Positions 1-7,804 of a DNA stretch of 64,000 bases are shown in pieces. The DNA comes from Pseudomonas piscis. Lineage in GTDB: Bacteria; Pseudomonadota; Gammaproteobacteria; Pseudomonadales; Pseudomonadaceae. The stretch spans positions 372,001-436,000 of the forward strand of contig NZ_WHUV01000001.1 of the NCBI RefSeq assembly GCF_009380155.1, written 5' to 3'. Below the pieces are notes generated by a model, which saw only the letters and a program-made list of their open reading frames with translations, had not been told where the DNA came from and made no database searches. Made by a program: the position numbers and the translations under genes. How positions within the stretch are numbered: position 1 is the stretch's first letter; the number at the start of each line of letters is the position of its first letter.

Positions 1-466
1 TGCCCAGCTTCTTGCCGCGGATCTCGAAGGAGTTGGCTGCGCTCTTGATCCAGCCGCCGCGGTGGCAGGAGGCGTTTTTCTCGGGGATACCGCGCAACAG
101 CAGGATGGCCTCGGCCAGTACCAGCTCGGCGACCGAGCGGGTGTTGGAGTAAGGCGCGTTGAACACCGCGATGCCGCGCTCGCGGGCCGCGGACAGGTCA
201 ACCTGGTTGGTGCCGATGCAGAAGCAGCCCACCGCGACCAGTTTCTTCGCGTGGTCGAAGATCTCTTCGGTCAATTGGGTGCGGGAGCGAATACCGATGA
301 AGTGTGCATCGGCGATCTTTTCCTTGAGCTGGGCTTCCGGCAGAGAACTGGTGAGGTACTCGATGCTGGTGTAGCCGGCGGCCTTGAGCACGTCGACAGC
401 GGATTGGTGGACGCCTTCGAGGAGAAGGAACTTGATCTTGCTCTTATCGAGAGAAGTCTTGCTCAT
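1..466 (-). CDS. serA: D-3-phosphoglycerate dehydrogenase, N-terminal part (cut by window edge)
   Basis: First committed step of serine synthesis: NAD-dependent oxidation of 3-phosphoglycerate to 3-phosphohydroxypyruvate (known D-isomers also reduce 2-oxoglutarate to D-2-hydroxyglutarate). Only the first ~155 codons are present, read leftward from an ATG at 466. The protein begins MSKTSLDKSKIKFLLLEG and continues through the family segments FIGIRSRTQLTEE, GCFCIGTNQVDL and NAPYSNTRSVAELVL, which belong to the substrate-binding domain of SerA. The Rossmann and ACT domains lie outside the window. It diverges from a D-2-hydroxyglutarate dehydrogenase gene, the known functional partner of SerA in Pseudomonas. 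The identification is firm; completeness cannot be judged. Confidence 0.95.
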   Translation of the reverse strand, partial: MSKTSLDKSKIKFLLLEGVHQSAVDVLKAAGYTSIEYLTSSLPEAQLKEKIADAHFIGIRSRTQLTEEIFDHAKKLVAVGCFCIGTNQVDLSAARERGIAVFNAPYSNTRSVAELVLAEAILLLRGIPEKNASCHRGGWIKSAANSFEIRGKKLG

Positions 467-669
467 CTGCGTAAACCTGTGTCCCGGAGAAAAATGGCAG
501 GGAAGTGGACAGCTTGAGCTGACCTGGGCGGCGCGCGGCCGACACCGCAGAAGGCCCTTGGGCACTCTTCTGCGGGGGCGGTATGCTAGCATACGCGCCC
601 CGCTAAACACTCATTCCTGCGACGTGAAGCGTTCTCAGGATGACCATGAATTGTTCGAGAGTTCTGTCG
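467..669. promoter_or_regulatory. serA / D-2-hydroxyglutarate dehydrogenase divergent intergenic region
   Basis: About 200 bases separate the two divergent starts and must carry both promoters. Two structures are visible. One is a hairpin with 9-bp arms, CCGCAGAAG (545-553) and CTTCTGCGG (567-575), whose loop holds a smaller GCCC/GGGC stem. The other is a perfect 14-bp palindrome, GTATGCTAGCATAC (581-594), about 75 bases upstream of the rightward gene. The palindrome looks like a dimeric-regulator operator or an operator over a -10 element. No regulator is identified. Confidence 0.5.
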
Positions 670-2064
670 ATGACCAATCCTGCCCTGATTGATGAGCTGA
701 AGACCCTGGTTGAGCCCGGCAAGGTGCTGACCGACGCTGACTCGCTGAATGCCTACGGCAAGGATTGGACCAAGCACTTCGCCCCCGCCCCGACCGCCAT
801 CGTGTTCCCCAAGACCATCGAACAGGTCCAGGCCATCGTCCGCTGGGCCAATCAGCACAAGGTAGCGCTGGTGCCTTCGGGCGGTCGTACCGGGCTTTCG
901 GCGGCAGCGGTAGCCGCCAACGGCGAGGTGGTGGTGGCCTTCGACTACATGAACCAGATTCTCGACCTGAACCTGACCGACCGCACCGCGGTATGCCAGC
1001 CAGGCGTGGTCACCGAGCAGCTGCAGAACCTGGCGGAAGACAACGGCCTGTACTATCCGGTGGACTTCGCATCGGCAGGTTCCAGCCAGATTGGCGGCAA
1101 TATCGGTACCAATGCCGGCGGGATCAAGGTCATTCGCTACGGCATGACCCGTAACTGGGTGGCTGGCATGAAGGTGGTCACCGGCAAGGGCGACCTGCTG
1201 GAACTGAACCGCGACCTGATCAAGAACGCCACCGGCTATGACCTGCGCCAGCTGTTCATCGGCGCCGAGGGCACCCTGGGTTTCGTGGTCGAGGCCACCA
1301 TGCGTCTGGACCGGGCGCCGAAGAACCTCACTGCCATGGTCCTGGGCACGCCTGACTTCGACTCGATCATGCCGGTGCTGCATGCATTCCAGGGCAAGGT
1401 CGACCTGACGGCTTTCGAATTCTTCTCCGACAAGGCGCTGGCCAAGGTTCTGGCCCGCGGCGACGTACCGGCGCCATTCGAATCGCAATGCCCGTTCTAT
1501 GCCCTGCTGGAGTTCGAGGCCACCACCGAGGAAGTGGCCAACCAGGCCCTGGAGACCTTCGAGCATTGCGTCGAGCAGGGCTGGGTCCTGGATGGCGTGA
1601 TGAGCCAGAGCGAAACCCAGTTGCAGAACCTGTGGAAGCTGCGCGAGTACATCTCCGAGACCATCTCCCACTGGACCCCGTACAAGAACGACATCTCGGT
1701 CACCGTGTCCAAGGTGCCGGCATTCCTCCAGGAAATCGACGCCATCGTCGGCAAGCACTACCCGGACTTCGAGATCGTCTGGTTCGGCCACATCGGCGAC
1801 GGCAACCTGCACCTGAACATCCTCAAGCCGGAAAACCTGAGCAAGGACGAGTTCTTCGCCAAGTGCGCCACGGTCAACAAGTGGGTGTTCGAAACCGTCG
1901 AGAAGCACAATGGTTCGATCTCCGCCGAACACGGCGTGGGCATGACCAAGCGCGACTACCTGACCTATAGCCGCTCGCCGGTGGAAATCGAGTACATGAA
2001 GGCCGTCAAGGCGGTCTTCGACCCGAACGGCATCATGAACCCGGGCAAGATCTTCGCTGCTTGA
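670..2064 (+). CDS. FAD-binding D-2-hydroxyglutarate dehydrogenase (GlcD/D2HGDH family)
   Basis: Predicted 464-aa flavoprotein of the FAD-linked oxidase C-terminal family (VAO fold, GlcD-like). The FAD-binding segment contains PSGGRTGLSAAAVA (about residues 80-93) and GGNIGTNAGGIKVIRYG (about 142-158). The C-terminal substrate/metal part includes WFGHIGDGNLHLN (about 374-386) and SAEHGVG (about 418-424), as in D-2-hydroxyglutarate and D-lactate dehydrogenases. Adjacent, divergent serA matches the SerA-D2HGDH pair described in P. stutzeri, where the enzyme recycles the D-2-hydroxyglutarate made by SerA to 2-oxoglutarate. Start: ATG 670 (MTNPALIDEL) is preferred; an in-frame ATG at 640 would add 10 residues. 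A glycolate or D-lactate oxidase role is less likely given the neighbour. Confidence 0.85.
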   Translation: MTNPALIDELKTLVEPGKVLTDADSLNAYGKDWTKHFAPAPTAIVFPKTIEQVQAIVRWANQHKVALVPSGGRTGLSAAAVAANGEVVVAFDYMNQILDLNLTDRTAVCQPGVVTEQLQNLAEDNGLYYPVDFASAGSSQIGGNIGTNAGGIKVIRYGMTRNWVAGMKVVTGKGDLLELNRDLIKNATGYDLRQLFIGAEGTLGFVVEATMRLDRAPKNLTAMVLGTPDFDSIMPVLHAFQGKVDLTAFEFFSDKALAKVLARGDVPAPFESQCPFYALLEFEATTEEVANQALETFEHCVEQGWVLDGVMSQSETQLQNLWKLREYISETISHWTPYKNDISVTVSKVPAFLQEIDAIVGKHYPDFEIVWFGHIGDGNLHLNILKPENLSKDEFFAKCATVNKWVFETVEKHNGSISAEHGVGMTKRDYLTYSRSPVEIEYMKAVKAVFDPNGIMNPGKIFAA

Positions 2065-2105
2065 GTCCGGGCAGCCCTGAACACGCGTACGAACAGGAGT
2101 CGGTA

Positions 2106-2771
2106 ATGAGCTATCAGCACCAGTATGTCGACGGTACCCGGATTCATTTTCCCCTGGGCAAGGTGGTATGCATCGGCCGCAACTACGCCGAGCACGCCAA
2201 GGAACTGGACAACCCGGTTCCCACCGAGCCGCTGCTGTTCATCAAGCCGGGCAGCTGCGTCGTGCCTCTGGAGGGTGGTTTTGCCATTCCCAGCGAGCGT
2301 GGCTCGGTGCATTACGAAGCCGAGATCGCGGTATTGATCGGCAAGCCGCTGTCCCCCAAGCCCAGCCGTGAAGAGGTGCTGGATGCCATTTCCGGCTTCG
2401 CCCCGGCCCTGGACCTGACCCTGCGCGACAAGCAGGCCGAGCTCAAGGCCAAGGGCCTGCCCTGGGAAATCGCCAAGTCGTTCGACGGCGCGGCGGTGAT
2501 CGCGCCTTTCGTGGTGAGCAGCACCTTCGCCGACCTGACCGACATCGGCATTCGCCTGACCATCAATGGCGAGGTACGCCAGGATGGCAACAGCAGCATC
2601 ATGCTCAACCCCATAGTGCCGATGATCCAGTACATGGCCGGCTGCTTTTCCCTGCAGGCCGGCGACGTGATCCTCACAGGTACTCCGGTGGGTGTCGGCC
2701 CGCTGAATGTCGGTGACGAACTGATCCTGGAACTGCCGGGCGCCAGCCGTTTCACCAGCACCGTCCGTTGA
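2106..2771 (+). CDS. Fumarylacetoacetate hydrolase family protein (YcgM/FAHD1-like)
   Basis: 221-aa single-domain FAH-family protein. The family core is visible as VVCIGRNYAEHAKEL near residues 21-35, FIKPGSCVV near 45, the metal-ligand segment YEAEIAVLIG near 70, and the C-terminal GDVILTGTPVGVGPL. The compact length fits the FAHD1/YcgM group (acylpyruvate hydrolase or oxaloacetate decarboxylase type) rather than the ~420-aa fumarylacetoacetase. ATG 2106 is chosen because AGGAG lies about 7 bases upstream. It follows the D-2-hydroxyglutarate dehydrogenase by 41 bases on the same strand, so co-transcription is likely. The physiological substrate cannot be read from sequence. Confidence 0.85.
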   Translation: MSYQHQYVDGTRIHFPLGKVVCIGRNYAEHAKELDNPVPTEPLLFIKPGSCVVPLEGGFAIPSERGSVHYEAEIAVLIGKPLSPKPSREEVLDAISGFAPALDLTLRDKQAELKAKGLPWEIAKSFDGAAVIAPFVVSSTFADLTDIGIRLTINGEVRQDGNSSIMLNPIVPMIQYMAGCFSLQAGDVILTGTPVGVGPLNVGDELILELPGASRFTSTVR

Positions 2772-2778
2772 TCGGAAA

Positions 2779-2820
2779 CTTTCTGCGAGGGCACCAAAAA
2801 ACCGGACATCTCGCAGAAAG
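2779..2820. repeat. Perfect 11-bp inverted repeat (stem-loop)
   Basis: CTTTCTGCGAG (2779-2789) and its exact complement CTCGCAGAAAG (2810-2820) enclose a 20-base loop just after the stop of the FAA-hydrolase gene. It lacks a clear T-tract, so it is a possible weak terminator or mRNA-stabilising hairpin. Confidence 0.55.
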
Positions 2821-2935
2821 CCTCCCGCGCTTTTACCGTTTTTTCACATTTGTTCCGGATAATTCTCGGGTTCATGGTTCGCAGCGCTCAAATTTGCGTG
2901 CTATCACCTATGGCCGAGTTTCTGGAATCTGTGAA

Positions 2936-3859
2936 ATGGATGCCCAACCTCTGACCAAAATCCACACTCCCCGCCGTTTGCGACTGCGCATGCGCTGGTA
3001 TTCCTGGCTGTTGCTGGTCGGGGTGATCAGCTATGGCCTGGCCAGCATCATGCACTGGGACGACCGCGGCGTGCTCTGGGTGCAGGAAGGTTTCGTCACT
3101 CCGGCAGAGCGCAGTGCCAGTATCTGGCTGCCGGCCTATCGGGCGGTGATCGATGCCAAGTTGATGCCTGGCCTGGAGCGCGACGAAGCCTCCGACCTGT
3201 CCTACAACCCCAGGACCAAGACGCTGTTCTCGGTAATGGGCAAGCACCCGTTCCTGGTGGAACTGAGCCTGCAGGGCGATGTTCTGCGCAAGATCCCGCT
3301 GGTGGGCTGGAGCAATCCGGAAGGAGTGACGGTCATGGAGGATGGCTTGATGGCCATCGTTGATGAGCGCGAGCATTCGCTGGTGATCGTCAAGGTCGAT
3401 GGCTCCACCAGCCAGTTGAACATCGCCGACTTCCCCAAATACGACCTGGGTCCTTCGGAAGACCAGAACAAGGCTTTCGAAGCCGTGGCCTGGGACCCGC
3501 GCAAGCAGCAGTTGCTGCTGGGCGAAGAGCGGCCGCCGGCGCTGTTCACCTGGAGCAGCGACGGTCGTGTGCTCAAGGGCGACAAGCAAAGACTACCTAG
3601 CGACGAGCTCGACCTGCGCAACTTGTCGGCCCTGGGTATCGATCCGCGTACCGGTCACACCCTGGTGCTGTCGGCCGAGTCGCATTTGCTGCTGGAGCTG
3701 GACGAGCAGGGCGAGCAAGTCAGCTTCATGACCCTGCTGGGTGGTTTCAACGGCCTGAAGAACACCATCCCCCGCGCCGAAGGCGTGGCCATGGACGAGG
3801 CGGGCAACCTGTACATGGTCAGCGAGTCCAACCTGTTCTACCGCTTCGAGAAACGCTGA
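2936..3859 (+). CDS. SdiA-regulated domain protein, copy 1 (YjiK-like beta-propeller, membrane-anchored)
   Basis: 307 aa. A basic N-terminus (TPRRLRLRMRWYS) precedes one hydrophobic segment (about residues 21-36), so the bulk is predicted periplasmic. The remainder resembles the SdiA-regulated/YjiK family, a six-bladed propeller related to NHL/phytase-like folds: DLSYNPRTKTLF, NPEGVTVMEDG, FEAVAWDPRKQQLLLGEE and the closing IPRAEGVAMDEAGNLYMVSE. ATG 2936 is preferred because it places the signal anchor at the N-terminus; the frame stays open further upstream to 2768. A homologous gene follows directly, so the pair looks like a tandem duplication. The molecular function of the family is not established. 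Confidence 0.75.
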   Translation: MDAQPLTKIHTPRRLRLRMRWYSWLLLVGVISYGLASIMHWDDRGVLWVQEGFVTPAERSASIWLPAYRAVIDAKLMPGLERDEASDLSYNPRTKTLFSVMGKHPFLVELSLQGDVLRKIPLVGWSNPEGVTVMEDGLMAIVDEREHSLVIVKVDGSTSQLNIADFPKYDLGPSEDQNKAFEAVAWDPRKQQLLLGEERPPALFTWSSDGRVLKGDKQRLPSDELDLRNLSALGIDPRTGHTLVLSAESHLLLELDEQGEQVSFMTLLGGFNGLKNTIPRAEGVAMDEAGNLYMVSESNLFYRFEKR

Positions 3860-3956
3860 ACACTGGGCCCGGACGTTGTCCGGGTCGTGCCGATTAAGCT
3901 TGAATTCAGGCGTCGGTGATATTCATGGGACCGTCCTGTATTCGAGCTTGCCTGCC

Positions 3957-4865
3957 ATGTATCGCCTGAGTCGTGTCCATCCCCTCTATCTGCTCCTTGG
4001 TCTTGTAGTCGTGTTGCTGGCGGCATTCGCCCACAACCATCGGCTGTGGCAGCGCGCCTGGTTCGACTGGCAGGCCTACTGGCAAGTGACTGATCCGCAT
4101 TCACTGGGGCTGGGCGACTACCGGGTGGTGCGCGAGGCCCAGCCCATCGAGGGCCTGGACGATGTTTCGGCGCTGACCTACGACCCGCTGCGTAACAGCC
4201 TGTTCACCGTGACCAACAAGCAACCCGAGCTGATCGAGCTGTCCCTGGATGGGCAGGTGCTGCGACGCATCGCCCTCGTGGGGTTCGCCGATCCCGAGGC
4301 GGTGGAATTCATCAGTGCCGGTACCTATGTGATCAGCGATGAGCGCCAGCAGCGGTTGATCAAGATCCATCTGCAGGACGACACCCAGGTAGTGGATGCG
4401 GCGCAGTCCGAGCAGGTGACCCTCGGTGTGCACCTGGGCGGCAACAAGGGATTCGAGGGCTTGGCCTACGACTCCCGGAGCAAGCGCCTGTTCGTCGCCA
4501 AGGAGCGTGATCCGATGCTGATCTACGAAGTGCAGGGGTTTCCCGGCAGCGAGCCGGGCACGCCCTATGGCATGCACGTGGTGAACAATCCCAAGCGGGA
4601 TGCCGCGCTGTTCGTGCGTGATCTTTCCAGCCTGCAATACGATGAGCGCAGCGGCCACTTGCTGGCGTTGTCGGATGAGTCGCGCCTGGTGCTGGAGCTG
4701 GACGCCCAGGGGCGCCCCTTGAGCACCCTGGCGCTGGGCAAGGGCCGCCAGGGCCTGGACCGGGCCGTGCCCCAGGCCGAGGGTATCGCCATGGACGATG
4801 AAGGCACGTTGTACCTGGTCAGCGAACCGAACCTGTTCTACGTCTTCAAGAAACCCGCGCGCTAG
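3957..4865 (+). CDS. SdiA-regulated domain protein, copy 2
   Basis: 302 aa, paralogous to the preceding gene. One N-terminal hydrophobic anchor (PLYLLLGLVVVLLAAFAH, about residues 9-26) is followed by the same propeller landmarks: LTYDPLRNSLFTV, ADPEAVEFISAG, FEGLAYDSRSKRLFVAKE and VPQAEGIAMDDEGTLYLVSE. Both copies end with SE.NLFY close to the C-terminus. ATG 3957 is chosen because it starts just before the anchor; an upstream in-frame start at 3876 has no better support. It lies 97 bases after copy 1 and probably shares its transcript. A periplasmic propeller of unknown ligand is the safest description. Confidence 0.75.
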   Translation: MYRLSRVHPLYLLLGLVVVLLAAFAHNHRLWQRAWFDWQAYWQVTDPHSLGLGDYRVVREAQPIEGLDDVSALTYDPLRNSLFTVTNKQPELIELSLDGQVLRRIALVGFADPEAVEFISAGTYVISDERQQRLIKIHLQDDTQVVDAAQSEQVTLGVHLGGNKGFEGLAYDSRSKRLFVAKERDPMLIYEVQGFPGSEPGTPYGMHVVNNPKRDAALFVRDLSSLQYDERSGHLLALSDESRLVLELDAQGRPLSTLALGKGRQGLDRAVPQAEGIAMDDEGTLYLVSEPNLFYVFKKPAR

Positions 4866-4875
4866 TTCGGGTGTT

Positions 4876-4909
4876 GCCGGGATTGGCTCGCCACAGCGGC
4901 CAATCCGGC
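4876..4909. terminator. Hairpin between convergent genes
   Basis: GCCGGGATTGGC (4876-4887) pairs, with one bulge, with GCCAATCCGGC (4899-4909) between the convergent SdiA-regulated gene and rpiA. It has no T-run, but the position fits a bidirectional terminator. Confidence 0.5.
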
Positions 4910-4923
4910 AGGGGGGTGCGTGA

Positions 4924-5595
4924 TCAGGCCTTGAGGGTCTGTACGCCTTCGGCGGTGCCCAGCAGCAGCACGTCGGCGGGCCGGGCGGCGAACAGGCCGT
5001 TGGTGACCACGCCGACGATGGCGTTGATCTGGCTTTCCAGCTCCACCGGGTTGCTGATCTGCATGTTGTGCACGTCGAGGATGATGTTGCCGTTGTCGGT
5101 GATCACGCCTTCGCGGTACACCGGATCGCCGCCCAGCTTCACCAGCTCGCGCGCCACGTGGCTGCGGGCCATCGGGATCACTTCCACTGGCAGCGGGAAA
5201 GCGCCCAGCACCGGGACCAGCTTGCTGGCATCGGCGATGCAGATGAAGGTCTTGGCCACGGCCGCGACGATCTTCTCGCGGGTCAGGGCCGCGCCACCGC
5301 CCTTGATCAGGTTCAGGTGCGCATCGCTTTCGTCGGCGCCGTCGATGTAGAACTCCAGCTCGCTGACGGTGTTGAGTTCATACACCGGGATGCCGTGGCC
5401 CTTGAGGCGCGCGGCGGTGGCTTCGGAACTGGCCACGGCGCCATCGAAGGCGCCCTTGTGCCGGGCCAGGGCGTCGATGAAGCAGTTGGCGGTGGAGCCG
5501 GTGCCGACCCCGACGATGCTCTTGTCGTCGAGTTTCGGCAGGATGAGGTCGACAGCGGCCTGGGCGACGGCCTGTTTGAGTTGATCCTGGGTCAT
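4924..5595 (-). CDS. rpiA: Ribose-5-phosphate isomerase A
   Basis: 223 aa, the usual RpiA length. It interconverts ribose-5-phosphate and ribulose-5-phosphate in the non-oxidative pentose phosphate pathway (cytosolic). Diagnostic segments are [16 protein letters not shown] near residue 30, [18 protein letters not shown] near 60, the catalytic-site YIDGADESD near 86 and [16 protein letters not shown] near 98. The start at ATG 5595 ([10 protein letters not shown]) is the conserved one; a longer open frame upstream lacks homology. It diverges from ilvA, an arrangement that is conserved in Pseudomonas. Confidence 0.97.
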   Translation of the reverse strand: MTQDQLKQAVAQAAVDLILPKLDDKSIVGVGTGSTANCFIDALARHKGAFDGAVASSEATAARLKGHGIPVYELNTVSELEFYIDGADESDAHLNLIKGGGAALTREKIVAAVAKTFICIADASKLVPVLGAFPLPVEVIPMARSHVARELVKLGGDPVYREGVITDNGNIILDVHNMQISNPVELESQINAIVGVVTNGLFAARPADVLLLGTAEGVQTLKA

Positions 5596-5801
5596 GCGGG
5601 CTCCGAAGCGGGCAGGGGGGCACAAAGCCCGGCATTATAGGCGTCGGCGCCGGCCAGGTCATTGCCCGTCTGGCCACTCGCCCGGCGGCGTTGCCCACAG
5701 GGCCCGCAGGCAGGCTAAAACCTCTGGATTCGTGTGGTCGCCCGGGCAAACGCTGGGTTAGACTCCTTGGCCCTGCCCAACCCGCTCAGTGATGCTTTCC
5801 G

Positions 5802-7316
5802 ATGCTCGAACAGTACGTAAAGAAGATCCTCACCTCGCGCGTTTATGACGTTGCCGTGGAAACCCCATTGCAGACCGCCCGCCAGCTCTCCGAGCGGCTG
5901 GGCAACCAGGTCTGGCTCAAGCGCGAAGACTTGCAGCCGGTGTTCTCGTTCAAGATCCGTGGCGCCTACAACAAGCTGACCCAGCTCACCGACGCCGAGC
6001 GCGCCCGTGGCGTGGTCACCGCATCGGCGGGCAACCATGCCCAGGGCCTGGCCCTGGCTGCCAAGGTGCTGGGGGTCAAGGCCACCATCGTGATGCCCAA
6101 GACCACTCCCGAGATCAAGGTCGAAGGCGTGCGTTCCCGTGGCGGCAAGGTAGTGCTGCATGGCGATACCTTCCCCGAGGCGCTGGCCTATTCGCTGAAA
6201 CTGGTGGACGAGAAGGGCTACGTCTACATCCATCCTTATGACGATCCCCACACCATTGCCGGGCAGGGCACGGTGGCGATGGAGATCCTGCGCCAGCATC
6301 CCGGTCCGCTGGATGCGATCTTCGTACCGGTCGGTGGCGGCGGCTTGATCGCCGGCATCGCCGCTTACGTGAAGTACCTGCGTCCGGAGATCCGGGTCAT
6401 CGGTGTCGAGCCGGACGATTCCAACTGCCTGCAAATGGCCATGGCCGCCGGCGAGCGGGTGGTGTTGCCGACCGTGGGCATCTTCGCCGATGGCGTGGCC
6501 GTGGCGCAGATCGGCCAGCACACCTTCGATATCTGCAAGGACCACGTCGACGAGGTGATCACCGTCAGCACCGACGAGATCTGTGCGGCAATCAAGGATA
6601 TCTACGACGATACCCGCTCGATCACCGAGCCTGCCGGTGCACTCGGCGTGGCGGGGATCAAGAAGTACGTCGAGCAGCGCGGCATCACCGGGCAGACCCT
6701 GGTGGCCATCGATTCCGGCGCCAACGTCAACTTCGACCGTCTGCGCCACGTGGCCGAGCGCGCCGAGCTGGGTGAGGGTCGCGAAGCCATCATCGCCGTG
6801 ACCATTCCCGAGCAGCCCGGCAGCTTCAAGGCGTTCTGCGAGGCGGTGGGCAAGCGCCAGATCACCGAATTCAACTACCGCTACAACACCGGCAGCGAGG
6901 CGCATATCTTCGTTGGCGTGCAGACCCACCCGGAAAGCGATCCGCGCAGTGCCCTGATCGCCAACCTGAGCGAGCAGGGCTTCCCGGTGATCGACCTGAC
7001 CGACAACGAGCTGGCCAAGCTGCATATCCGCTACATGGTCGGCGGCCGGGCGGAGAAGGTCAGCGATGAGCTGGTGCTGCGCTTCGAGTTCCCGGAGCGT
7101 CCGGGTGCCTTGTTCAACTTCCTCAACAAACTGGGCGGGCGCTGGAACATTTCCATGTTCCACTACCGCAACCACGGCGCGGCAGATGGGCGCGTGGTCG
7201 CCGGCCTGCAGGTGCCGGCCGAGGAGCGCCACCTGGTGCCGGCGGCCCTGGAGCAGATCGGTTATCCGTACTGGGACGAAAGCGACAACCCCGCCTACCA
7301 GCTGTTCCTCGGCTGA
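5802..7316 (+). CDS. ilvA: Threonine ammonia-lyase, biosynthetic
   Basis: 504 aa PLP enzyme converting threonine to 2-oxobutyrate and ammonia, the first committed step of isoleucine synthesis. The N-terminal catalytic domain carries the PLP lysine in FSFKIRGAYNK (K51), the ASAGNHAQG substrate loop and the glycine-rich phosphate-binding loop VPVGGGGLIAG. The C-terminal part (about 325-504) has two ACT-like repeats (IPEQPGSFKAFCEAVG and FPERPGALFNFLNKLG), the form that is feedback-controlled by isoleucine and valine, as in E. coli IlvA (514 aa). ilvD is in the same window but far away and unlinked. Length and motifs are intact. Confidence 0.96.
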   Translation: MLEQYVKKILTSRVYDVAVETPLQTARQLSERLGNQVWLKREDLQPVFSFKIRGAYNKLTQLTDAERARGVVTASAGNHAQGLALAAKVLGVKATIVMPKTTPEIKVEGVRSRGGKVVLHGDTFPEALAYSLKLVDEKGYVYIHPYDDPHTIAGQGTVAMEILRQHPGPLDAIFVPVGGGGLIAGIAAYVKYLRPEIRVIGVEPDDSNCLQMAMAAGERVVLPTVGIFADGVAVAQIGQHTFDICKDHVDEVITVSTDEICAAIKDIYDDTRSITEPAGALGVAGIKKYVEQRGITGQTLVAIDSGANVNFDRLRHVAERAELGEGREAIIAVTIPEQPGSFKAFCEAVGKRQITEFNYRYNTGSEAHIFVGVQTHPESDPRSALIANLSEQGFPVIDLTDNELAKLHIRYMVGGRAEKVSDELVLRFEFPERPGALFNFLNKLGGRWNISMFHYRNHGAADGRVVAGLQVPAEERHLVPAALEQIGYPYWDESDNPAYQLFLG

Positions 7317-7356
7317 GCGGCTACGCTGAGGATCGAGGCCTTAAGGACGCGAGAAT

Positions 7357-7785
7357 ATGGAAACGCTGACCACGCTCAAGACACTTCATGTACTGGCCAC
7401 GGTGCTGCTGCTGGGCAGTGCGCTGGGCCTGGCGATCTGGGTCTGGCGCCTGCGTCGCCAGGGTGACGCGACCGTCTATAGCCGGGTACTGCACCGTCCG
7501 GGCCTGTTCGGCTGGCTGCTGCTGGCCCTGGGCCTGGTGACCCTGCCGTTCACCGGTTGGTGGCTGGTGCACCTGGTGGGCTGGCCGCTGGGGCAGACCT
7601 GGGTCCTGGGCTCCAGTGTGCTCTACACCCTCGGGGCGCTGGCCTGGCTATGGCTGATGGTGCGCCTCAATCGCCTGCGCGTGGCCAAGGCCGCCAGTGG
7701 CCTGGCCTTTACCCTGGTCCTGGCGGTCTTCAGCGCCCTGTGCTTCGTCACTATTGCCGGCCTCATGGGGGCCAAGCCGGTCTGA
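7357..7785 (+). CDS. DUF2269-type four-helix membrane protein, first copy
   Basis: 142-aa protein with about four hydrophobic helices and the family-like opening LKTLHVLATVLLLGSALG. It ends inside the membrane with the motif GAKPV, matched by VAKPA at the end of the second copy at 9058-9525. The start at ATG 7357 is followed at once by the first helix. It is 19 bases upstream of an SDR-DoxX fusion gene and likely forms an operon with it and the second DUF2269 gene. The family has no established biochemical role. Confidence 0.7.
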   Translation: METLTTLKTLHVLATVLLLGSALGLAIWVWRLRRQGDATVYSRVLHRPGLFGWLLLALGLVTLPFTGWWLVHLVGWPLGQTWVLGSSVLYTLGALAWLWLMVRLNRLRVAKAASGLAFTLVLAVFSALCFVTIAGLMGAKPV

Positions 7786-7804
7786 CCCGGCTTTAAGGAT
7801 CGCC

